Origin: Paenibacillus silviterrae
Lineage (GTDB): Bacteria > Bacillota > Bacilli > Paenibacillales > NBRC-103111
Assembly: GCF_030167925.1 (NCBI RefSeq)
Contig: NZ_JASKUT010000001.1
Span: 5,067,776-5,131,775, forward strand
DNA: 64,000 nt
Direction: 5' to 3'
The notes beneath the pieces are model-generated. The model had not been told where the DNA came from. It ran no database searches and worked only from the letters and a program-made list of their open reading frames with translations. How positions within the stretch are numbered: position 1 is the first letter of the stretch; every line of letters begins with the position of its first letter. This document shows, piece by piece, positions 17,772 through 24,151 of the stretch. The position numbers and the translations under genes were made by a program.

Positions 17772-18605
17772 ATGGAAATTCGTTACGCTACTAACCCGAC
17801 GGAAACAAAGACGTATGATACCGAACGTTTAAGAAATGAATATTTGATCGAATCGCTGTTCGTGCCAGGCGAGCTCAAGATGGTATACAGCCACGTGGAC
17901 CGTTTCATTACGGGAGGCGTGATTCCAACAACCGCACCAATCACGCTGGAAGCGGACAAGCATGAAATGGGCGCCGAGTATTTCTTGGAGCGCCGCGAGA
18001 TCGGGATCATCAACGTAGGTCCTACGGGAACCGTAACCGTTGACGGCACTGAGTACGTTCTGGAGAACAAGGACTGCATCTATGTCGGACTTGGCAATAA
18101 AGAGGTTGTATTCAAGAGTGTAGATTCGGCGAACCCTGCCCGCTTCTACTTCAACTCCACTCCGGCGCACAAAAACTACCCGACAGTTAAGGTAGCGATC
18201 AGCGAAGCGGAGCCGGCTCATCTGGGTTCCATCACGAACTCCAATGAGCGCACGATTTATAAATACATCCACTTGAACGGCGTACAAAGCTGTCAGCTCG
18301 TGATGGGTATGACGCTGCTGAAGCCGGGCAACATGTGGAATACGATGCCTTGTCATACGCATAACCGTCGTTCCGAGGTATACTTCTACTTCGATATGCC
18401 GGAAGACGGCGTTGTGTTCCATCTGATGGGCGAGCCGCAAGAAACCCGCCATCTGGTTGTTCGCAACGAGCAGGCGATTATCTCGCCAAGCTGGTCGATC
18501 CACAGCGGTGTAGGTACAAGCAACTATACCTTCATCTGGGCGATGGCCGGCGAGAACCAAGAGTTCACCGACATGGATGCTGTGAGAATGCAGGATCTGA
18601 AATAA
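17772..18605 (+). CDS. kduI: 5-dehydro-4-deoxy-D-glucuronate isomerase
   Basis: KduI converts 5-keto-4-deoxyuronate, released from pectin or other uronate polymers, to 3-deoxy-D-glycero-2,5-hexodiulosonate in the cytoplasm. The 277-residue length matches the family (about 278). The cupin zinc ligands are visible in PCHTHNRRSEVYFYF (two His and Glu) and in WSIHSGVG (His). No kduD, kdgK or polysaccharide lyase is in the window, so the rest of the pathway must be elsewhere. GGGAGG lies 8 bases before ATG 17772. Transcription probably starts from the promoter at 17707-17736, and a terminator follows at once, so this is a one-gene unit. Confidence 0.95.
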   Translation: MEIRYATNPTETKTYDTERLRNEYLIESLFVPGELKMVYSHVDRFITGGVIPTTAPITLEADKHEMGAEYFLERREIGIINVGPTGTVTVDGTEYVLENKDCIYVGLGNKEVVFKSVDSANPARFYFNSTPAHKNYPTVKVAISEAEPAHLGSITNSNERTIYKYIHLNGVQSCQLVMGMTLLKPGNMWNTMPCHTHNRRSEVYFYFDMPEDGVVFHLMGEPQETRHLVVRNEQAIISPSWSIHSGVGTSNYTFIWAMAGENQEFTDMDAVRMQDLK

Positions 18606-18613
18606 GTTCCTCT

Positions 18614-18658
18614 CTAAGGAAGCCTTCTGCGTATTTTTACGCGGGGGGCTTCTTTTCG
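18614..18658 (+). terminator. Terminator after kduI
   Basis: GAAGCCTTCTGCGTA pairs with TACGCGGGGGGCTTC (some G-U/mismatch) and is followed by TTTTCG. Confidence 0.75.
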
Positions 18659-18745
18659 TACGAGGAGTATCGGAGTATAATAAGGAAATATTGGAAACGG
18701 AAACGACGCTTCCGGCAAATCTTCGATAGGTAGGAGGGTTTTATC

Positions 18746-19195
18746 ATGCAAACGATTCGCAACATGTTTGACCATCTTCACTGGGCGGACACACGTCTGC
18801 TGCAGCAATTGGCCGAAACGGGGTATGAAGGCCCGGAGGTCATTCGTCTGATGGCGCATTGCCTGTTCGCGGAGAAGGTGTGGCTCACCCGCCTGCAGCA
18901 GCGGGACAGCTCAGCCATTTCCATCTGGGCTGACTCCACGCTGGAAGAGTGCCAAGAGCTGGCTGAACGAAACCGGGAGGGCTACCTGCAGTTTTTGAAC
19001 GCTTGCACCGATCCGGATGCCATTTGTCACTACCATAATCTATCGGGCGTTCCTTTTTCGACCTCCATCAGGGATATTCTGACCCACGTAGCGCTGCATG
19101 GACAATATCACCGCGGACAAATCAATGCGCTGTTAAAGCGTCATGACCAAAGCCCGGTCAGCGTGGACTATATTCTTTTCGCCAGGGAGAAGTAG
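18746..19195 (+). CDS. DinB-family putative metal-dependent protein
   Basis: The 149-residue four-helix DinB/YfiT-like protein shows three spaced histidines expected to bind a divalent metal: LMAHCLF near residue 34, and the pair in THVALHGQYHRGQ at about 114-121. Bacterial members act in thiol (bacillithiol or mycothiol) transfer or stress functions; the substrate is not known here. GTAGGAGGG lies just before ATG 18746. The gene stands alone between kduI and a small exported protein. Confidence 0.8.
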   Translation: MQTIRNMFDHLHWADTRLLQQLAETGYEGPEVIRLMAHCLFAEKVWLTRLQQRDSSAISIWADSTLEECQELAERNREGYLQFLNACTDPDAICHYHNLSGVPFSTSIRDILTHVALHGQYHRGQINALLKRHDQSPVSVDYILFAREK

Positions 19196-19307
19196 GGCGG
19201 CGCCGGCATGCTATCTCTGAAACACATATTTTTTTCATGGCGATTGCAACTTTTTTCCATAACCATCGTCCAATATATGGAAAATGGAAATGGAGAGGAA
19301 GATTCCC

Positions 19308-19730
19308 ATGCGAAAAAAAGCAGCTATGGTGCTCGTATTATTCATGGCCGCGTCCGCCGTATGGATAACCGCTCGGGACCGTTATTTAGCCGAGCATCGC
19401 CAAAGCATCACGGAAACCGTCGATCAAGTGTACACTGCCTTTATAGCTAAAAATTATGCCAGGCTGGCGGAGCTCTCGGCTTCGGGCAGTCCGAATCACA
19501 TGCAGCATATCCGCAGCAGCTACGGCGAAATTCAGAGCTACGAGCTGCTCGATCTTCGTACGAAATCGACCCGAGAAGGGGAGCGTGTGGAGGCGGAGAT
19601 TAGGGTCGTCAGTTTCTCGGATGGCAAGCTTCATACCGGAACGGACCGGCTTATGCTAGTTTCTGTCGACGGCCAGTGGAAAACGTGGGAATATGCTTCG
19701 GAGCTGAAGCTGGCCCTTCCCGCGCCGTAG
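19308..19730 (+). CDS. Small exported protein of unknown function
   Basis: The 140-residue protein has an N-terminal hydrophobic signal or anchor (MRKKAAMVLVLFMAASAVWI) and a soluble domain of about 110 residues. That domain resembles a cystatin/NTF2-like alpha+beta fold (VDQVYTAFIAKNYARLAEL, then strands ending in VDGQWKTWEYAS). ATG 19308 is preferred over 19284 because AGGAAG lies six bases upstream and the basic residues come first. I do not recognise the family. Confidence 0.65.
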   Translation: MRKKAAMVLVLFMAASAVWITARDRYLAEHRQSITETVDQVYTAFIAKNYARLAELSASGSPNHMQHIRSSYGEIQSYELLDLRTKSTREGERVEAEIRVVSFSDGKLHTGTDRLMLVSVDGQWKTWEYASELKLALPAP

Positions 19731-19760
19731 GATTCGGATTGCCTAAATCCCTGTAAACAT

Positions 19761-19803
19761 GGACTGCCCCCGTGCCACATATTGAGCCGGGAGCAGTTGT
19801 TTA
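19761..19803 (+). terminator. Probable terminator
   Basis: ACTGCCCCCG pairs with CCGGGAGCAGT across a 14-base loop, followed by TGTTTAAA. It follows the small exported-protein gene and faces the convergent VOC gene. Confidence 0.55.
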
Positions 19804-19848
19804 AAAGCCGAAAGTTGTTCCATACAAGAAGTTGCTTGCGAATCATGC

Positions 19849-20307
19849 TTACCTTGGGAAACCAAACCATAATTTAATGAAATTCCCGTCAGGATCGAAA
19901 ACATCGAAAGATTTACCGCATCCGCCACTGTCTTTGATTGGGCTGGTTTTTATTCCGGCACTACTTAATCTTCTATGGCATGTTTCAATGTCCTCGCTCA
20001 TTTCCAATATAAGAACATGATTCGGTCTCCCTTTATGGGTAAAGGCCAAGCGTTCTTCCCCATCCGTTTGCACAAGCATAATTTCTCCACCTGAAGCAGG
20101 ATAAATAAATACCTCTGTGTTATCGGGTTCTATAGGAAGGCGATTTTTAGTGGTGTTCATATAGAAGCCCAATTGAAACACATAGAAATCAACTGCACGC
20201 TGCATATTTGAAACTGGTAGTTCAATACAGGTAATTGATTTAACAATTGCTTCTTCTTTTAAGCTAGGAGACAGCTTCCCATAATGATTTATTAGTTGCT
20301 CATCCAT
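19849..20307 (-). CDS. VOC-superfamily (glyoxalase/bleomycin-resistance-like) protein
   Basis: The 152-residue protein has a single VOC module: CIELPVSNMQRAVDFY, then FIYPASGGEIMLVQTD, ending in KSFDVFDPDGNFIKLWF. The FDPDGN...KLW ending and a His in RPNHVLILEM fit a metal-binding paired beta-alpha-beta fold. Function ranges from glyoxalase to drug binding and cannot be set. The base composition is more AT-rich than the flanking genes, which could mark transfer. The ribosome site is weak (GGTGGTG), so the start is uncertain. It lies downstream of the MFS gene on the same strand (34 bases) and may be co-transcribed with it. Confidence 0.7.
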   Translation of the reverse strand: MDEQLINHYGKLSPSLKEEAIVKSITCIELPVSNMQRAVDFYVFQLGFYMNTTKNRLPIEPDNTEVFIYPASGGEIMLVQTDGEERLAFTHKGRPNHVLILEMSEDIETCHRRLSSAGIKTSPIKDSGGCGKSFDVFDPDGNFIKLWFGFPR

Positions 20308-20341
20308 TACTTTACACCACCAGCCCAGTTTTATTGATAAT

Positions 20342-21535
20342 TTAAATTTTCTTCAAAGCCCACACAAGCGCTCCCAGACAAAGGGGAATCCAGGCCCATA
20401 GGGCGTAATGAAGGGCAGACGACAGGGTGAACGCCTCGGCAAGAAAGCCGATCGCCGAGAAGGTAAGCATCATGCCGCCGGATACCATCATACTGAAGAT
20501 GGACAACATCGTCGCCCGGATCGGGGAGGGGACTTGCTCGTTCAAATAGGCATCCAGCAGCGGCTCCAGATAGCTGATAAAGACAGCCATCAGATAGAAG
20601 GCTGCGATCACCTGAACCGGATTAGAGCTCATCGTGAACAGCATGAAGCTCGCCGTAAATCCGAGGCCTGCCGCGACGAGCGATCCGGACTTCTTTATCT
20701 TCCGCTCAAGTACGAAGGCTGCGGCGGCTACCCCGGCCGACAGCCAGGTTTCGAGTCCGTTCAGCGTCCCGATGACGGTATTCGTCAAACCGATGGTCTG
20801 AAACACAACCTGACTGTAGAACGTGATCGACCATGACATCGAATACAGGACGGCCCCATATAGACAGAGGGAGAGGAAGGGAAGGTTGCTGCGCATGAAT
20901 TGCCAGCTGATCTTCATTTGCCGGTAAAAGGTGAAGCTTGATGTACCGTATCCCAAGTTCTCTGCATCGCTGCCAGCCGGTTCCGTCATGAAATAGACGG
21001 AGAGGAGGGTGAGGGAATGCAGGATCGTCTTACCGGCATAAACCCACGCCCAATCGATATCGGACAGGATACCGCCCGCGGTCCCGCTGATGCCCATCGT
21101 AACCAGCATGACCGCATACAGCTGTGAATTAAAGCGCTTGAAGCCTGCCTCCTTGCCGAGCGACTTCAGGGTGTCGTAGATAAGGGCGCTATTGGCGCCT
21201 GACTGCAGTGTCCCCATCAGTCCACCGAGAATAAACCCGGCTACAATGGCCTCAGGCTTCTCTCCCCATAGCATCACGATAGCCGCTGCTATACCCCCCG
21301 CCTCCGCTGCCAGCAAGCTGACTCGTTTGCCGTACCGGTCCGCGATATAGCCGGTAGGCACCTCGAAAACTACTTTCATACAGTGATACAGCGTTTCCAG
21401 CAGGCCGATCTCGGCCAGACTGAAGCCTTTGGCCAGCAGGAACAGCATCCAAATCCCGCGGTCCAAAATAAACGAATTGAGGAACGTATATGCATAAAAC
21501 AACGGAACGTTTGTTTGAAGTCGATTGAATGACAT
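20342..21535 (-). CDS. MFS transporter with attenuator-type leader
   Basis: The 397-residue protein has about 12 membrane segments. The motif-A loop is GYIADRYGKRVSLL (about residues 61-74), the hallmark of major facilitator drug and metabolite exporters. Its ribosome site AGGATGAG is complementary to an upstream segment, and a terminator hairpin plus a 44-codon leader frame precede it (see the two entries below). This arrangement is typical of antibiotic-inducible resistance or efflux genes, in which drug-stalled ribosomes on the leader free the gene (established for erm and cat genes). The substrate is unknown. Confidence 0.8.
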   Translation of the reverse strand: MSFNRLQTNVPLFYAYTFLNSFILDRGIWMLFLLAKGFSLAEIGLLETLYHCMKVVFEVPTGYIADRYGKRVSLLAAEAGGIAAAIVMLWGEKPEAIVAGFILGGLMGTLQSGANSALIYDTLKSLGKEAGFKRFNSQLYAVMLVTMGISGTAGGILSDIDWAWVYAGKTILHSLTLLSVYFMTEPAGSDAENLGYGTSSFTFYRQMKISWQFMRSNLPFLSLCLYGAVLYSMSWSITFYSQVVFQTIGLTNTVIGTLNGLETWLSAGVAAAAFVLERKIKKSGSLVAAGLGFTASFMLFTMSSNPVQVIAAFYLMAVFISYLEPLLDAYLNEQVPSPIRATMLSIFSMMVSGGMMLTFSAIGFLAEAFTLSSALHYALWAWIPLCLGALVWALKKI

Positions 21536-21540
21536 GTCGG

Positions 21541-21602
21541 CTCATCCTTTTCCAAGACATAGTAAAAAACCATGGAGCAGCACTCCATGGCTTCAGGATG
21601 AG
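21541..21602 (-). terminator. Attenuator: terminator hairpin nested in an SD-sequestering stem
   Basis: On the minus strand, CCATGGAG (21590-21583) pairs with CTCCATGG (21577-21570) around a five-base loop and is followed directly by TTTTTT (21569-21564). Outside it, CTCATCCT (21602-21595) can pair with AGGATGAG (21548-21541), the ribosome site of the MFS gene. Both transcription and translation of the MFS gene could thus be off by default. Confidence 0.75.
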
Positions 21603-21622
21603 TAAGAGCATAGGAAGGGCTC

Positions 21623-21757
21623 CTAGCTTCTTCGTCCGACCGGCGCAAGGAAATGCTGATCCGTATGACCGCAAATAGACGGACTGATCCCGTTAGGCGC
21701 CATTGCAAATTTGATCGTACGAACAAAGCAGATCAAAAAGCGGATCTTCTTCTGCAT
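21623..21757 (-). CDS. 44-residue leader peptide of the MFS gene
   Basis: A 44-codon frame begins MQKKIRFLICFVRT and ends HFLAPVGRRS. Its ribosome site, AGAGGTGAAGGAA before ATG 21757, is one of the strongest in the window. It ends about 20 bases before the SD-sequestering stem. Position and strength suggest a regulatory leader whose translation, or ribosome stalling on it, opens the downstream structure. No signal peptide or domain is apparent. That it stalls ribosomes is inference; whether the peptide or the ribosome position is sensed cannot be told. Confidence 0.65.
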   Translation of the reverse strand: MQKKIRFLICFVRTIKFAMAPNGISPSICGHTDQHFLAPVGRRS

Positions 21758-21895
21758 TTCCTTCACCTCTTTCGTTCATGTATGTTACGGCTATTGTACT
21801 CGGTAGGATATGGAAGTGTCAATTTCAGTTTACATGCGGGCTTGTGTGAGATATGCTATTATTTGGTAAATCTTGTTTCGGAGAGGGTGGGTCAT

Positions 21896-22279
21896 TTGAA
21901 AAGTCCGATTCATCATCGTATAGACACGATCTTTGTTCATGTAACGGATTTGGAGGCATCTATCAAGTGGTATGGAAAGCTGATGGGAGTGGAGGTAAAG
22001 GAAGGGGATCGAAAGGGTCCTATCTATACATTTGCTATGGGCCCAGGTCGCCCGGGACTTACACTTGATAATCACAGTATGGATGACGGCTATGAACTTC
22101 TTCCATCCAATCAGCCTCTGTTTAATTTGTCTACGGAGGACATTCATGCTGCCTATGAGCATGTGGTGGGCATGGGAGCTGAAATCGTAGAGGAGATCGA
22201 AACCTTCCCCGATCTTTCCTATTTTACCTTTAAGGATCCGGACGGGAATGTCTTGATGATTTGCGATTGCTTCAGTTAA
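21896..22279 (+). CDS. VOC-superfamily (glyoxalase-like) protein
   Basis: A 127-residue protein with VOC-fold markers: IDTIFVHVTDLEASIKWY at the start, GPGRPGLTLDNH in the middle and FTFKDPDGNVLMICD at the end. It starts with TTG at 21896 behind GAGAGGGTGGG. The longer frame from 21653 runs through the divergent leader region and is rejected. It heads a run of three short genes with the Nudix and RidA-like genes. Confidence 0.75.
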   Translation: MKSPIHHRIDTIFVHVTDLEASIKWYGKLMGVEVKEGDRKGPIYTFAMGPGRPGLTLDNHSMDDGYELLPSNQPLFNLSTEDIHAAYEHVVGMGAEIVEEIETFPDLSYFTFKDPDGNVLMICDCFS

Positions 22280-22307
22280 AGAAGCGTACACGTCAGGAGT
22301 GAATAGG

Positions 22308-22838
22308 TTGAGAAGGATTCGAACGATAACCGACAGCGATGTTCAAGGTGGTCCAGCTACACTGCTGGAAGCCGTCTCCCGCTATGGCGCTAGAGGCGTG
22401 CTGGTTGACCGATCCTCCCGTGTGGCAATGATGTACTTATCGAAGCTGGATTTGTACAAGCTGCCAGGCGGAGGGATCGAAGAAGGCGAGGAAAAAAGAG
22501 CTGCATTCGTACGTGAAATACGGGAAGAAACCGGCTATGAAGCGGAGATTGTTCATGAGCTGGGATACATAGAAGAGCACAAGGGGCAGAACGGCTTCCT
22601 GCACTACTCCTATTGCTATGTGGCTAAGTCACATGAAGGGAGAGAGCAGGTTCAGCTAAGCGATAACGAAATCAAGCTCGGCATGACACCGGTGTGGATG
22701 CCCCTTGAGGAAGCACTGGCCCTAATGAACGAAGCGCTGAAGAACTGTGACGATTATTCCCTGAAGTTTATGCTGCTGCGCGAGCTAACCATTCTACAGG
22801 TTTATAACGAATGGAAATCTAAGGAGGCAATCGTATGA
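22308..22838 (+). CDS. Nudix hydrolase
   Basis: About 176 residues. The Nudix box is complete: GGGIEEGEEKRAAFVREI followed by REETGY (roughly residues 58-82), giving the Gx5Ex7REuxEExGu pattern that binds Mg and cleaves nucleoside-diphosphate-linked substrates. The exact substrate is unknown. TTG 22308 is preferred over GTG 22299 because AGGAG (22295-22299) overlaps the GTG but lies 8 bases before the TTG. The gene overlaps the next one by ATGA, so the two are translationally coupled. Confidence 0.85.
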   Translation: MRRIRTITDSDVQGGPATLLEAVSRYGARGVLVDRSSRVAMMYLSKLDLYKLPGGGIEEGEEKRAAFVREIREETGYEAEIVHELGYIEEHKGQNGFLHYSYCYVAKSHEGREQVQLSDNEIKLGMTPVWMPLEEALALMNEALKNCDDYSLKFMLLRELTILQVYNEWKSKEAIV

Positions 22839-23296
22839 AGGATCAATCGATAGCAGGGCGGTTGCAAGCGCTTGGCCTTGTGCTGCCCGAGGCAAGTGAG
22901 CCTGCGGCCAGGTATGCGAATACGGTTACCGTGAACGGACTGATGTTTGTTTCTGGGAAGGGACCGGCGGGAAAGCCTAAGGGCAAGCTCGGCAGCGACT
23001 TCACAACGGAAGAAGGCTATCAGTATGCCAGACAGGCCGGTATCGAGGTATTGGCAGTCGTTCAAGCGGCCCTAGGCTCGCTCGAGAAGGTAAAGCGTGT
23101 GGTAAAGATTCAAGGCTTCGTGAATGCGGATCCGGAATTTGAGGAGCACCATAAGGTGCTGAACGGCTGCTCCGATTTGATGCTGGATGTGTTCGGGGAC
23201 AAGGGCATTCATGCACGCTCCGTTCTCGGCGCCGCTTCCGTCCGTGATAACCTGCCGATCATCGTCGATTCGATCTTTGAGGTGGAAGAGGAGTAG
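22835..23296 (+). CDS. RidA/YjgF-family protein
   Basis: This 153-residue protein is of the RidA/YjgF/UK114 type, possibly an endoribonuclease L-PSP relative. Core strands include NGLMFVSGKGPAG and RVVKIQGFVNADPEF, and the end is ARSVLGAASVRDNLPIIVDSIF. Canonical RidA enzymes hydrolyse reactive imines with an Arg near the C-terminal segment; here ARSVLG holds the matching arginine. Length is about 25 residues over the classic RidA, as in the YjgH/Rut-type subgroups. It is translationally coupled to the Nudix gene and followed by a terminator. Confidence 0.8.
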   Translation: MKDQSIAGRLQALGLVLPEASEPAARYANTVTVNGLMFVSGKGPAGKPKGKLGSDFTTEEGYQYARQAGIEVLAVVQAALGSLEKVKRVVKIQGFVNADPEFEEHHKVLNGCSDLMLDVFGDKGIHARSVLGAASVRDNLPIIVDSIFEVEEE

Positions 23297-23329
23297 CTGT
23301 CGTCTTCATAAGCTATCAGATCAGTATTA

Positions 23330-23366
23330 CAAGCCCGTCTCAATAAGCGAGACGGGTTATTTTTGT
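23330..23366 (+). terminator. Terminator after the Nudix-RidA pair
   Basis: AGCCCGTCTC pairs with GAGACGGGTT around AATAAGC, followed by ATTTTTG. Confidence 0.85.
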
Positions 23367-23474
23367 ACACCGAAGGCTGCAGTACAGGTATAGTTTTACT
23401 AAAAATGTAAAATATATGGTTGATGAAATGCGACGTCGTCCGAGCAAGAAACCATAATAAGGTCGGTGGAACGG

Positions 23475-24131
23475 ATGGATATGGAGCAATTGCAGGAGCT
23501 GGACAGGATCAACAATTTTTTAGAGCAATATACCGCTGAGCTGCCGAATTACTGGCTAAGGTACTCCAGTATGAGCACATGGCAGTTTTGGGTAATGCTC
23601 CTTTTTTTAGTCGGACCGTTGGTCGCCATATTTTTTATGATTGACAGAAAGCGTGCCTTGCTTATCGGTTTCTACGGGTTCAATGTTCATGTCTGGTTCC
23701 ATTATGCCGACTTGATTACGACGACCCGGGGCATGACCGGCTTCCCCTTTAAGGTAATCCCGCTCATTCCTGTAAACTTATCGTTGGACTCATCATTCAT
23801 CCCAGTAACCTTTATGCTTATTTATCAATGGACACGAAAATACAATAAAAATTTCTACCTTTATGCTCTGGCATATTCCTTATTTTTAGCCTTTCTATTT
23901 AAGCCCGCCTTGGTGGCTTTCGGGCTGTTTCAGATATCCAACAGCATGAATTATTTTTACATTTTTCTTGTATTCGTAGGGGTTTCCTTCATATCTAAAT
24001 GGATTACGAATCTATTTAAGTACTTTGAGAATCATCCGCAGCAGCATGCCGACCCGGCTCCAATTACGACCTCGAATAAAAGGAAATATACGCTCAACCG
24101 TTTTTTTCTGCAACGAAAGAAGGCAAAGTAA
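23475..24131 (+). CDS. Multi-pass membrane protein, CBO0543-like
   Basis: About 218 residues with five or six hydrophobic segments, for example WVMLLFLVGPLVAIFFMI, VIPLIPVNLSLDSSFIPVTFML and YIFLVFVGVSFISKWI, ending in a basic tail (RKYTLNRFFLQRKKAK). The architecture and WFHYADL segment recall the CBO0543 family of spore-forming Firmicutes, whose function is unknown. The ATG at 23475 is used; a GTG at 23466 is the alternative. The region is AT-rich relative to the neighbours. No operon partner is evident. Confidence 0.6.
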   Translation: MDMEQLQELDRINNFLEQYTAELPNYWLRYSSMSTWQFWVMLLFLVGPLVAIFFMIDRKRALLIGFYGFNVHVWFHYADLITTTRGMTGFPFKVIPLIPVNLSLDSSFIPVTFMLIYQWTRKYNKNFYLYALAYSLFLAFLFKPALVAFGLFQISNSMNYFYIFLVFVGVSFISKWITNLFKYFENHPQQHADPAPITTSNKRKYTLNRFFLQRKKAK

Positions 24132-24151
24132 GGCTAAGGCCCGGCAGGATT

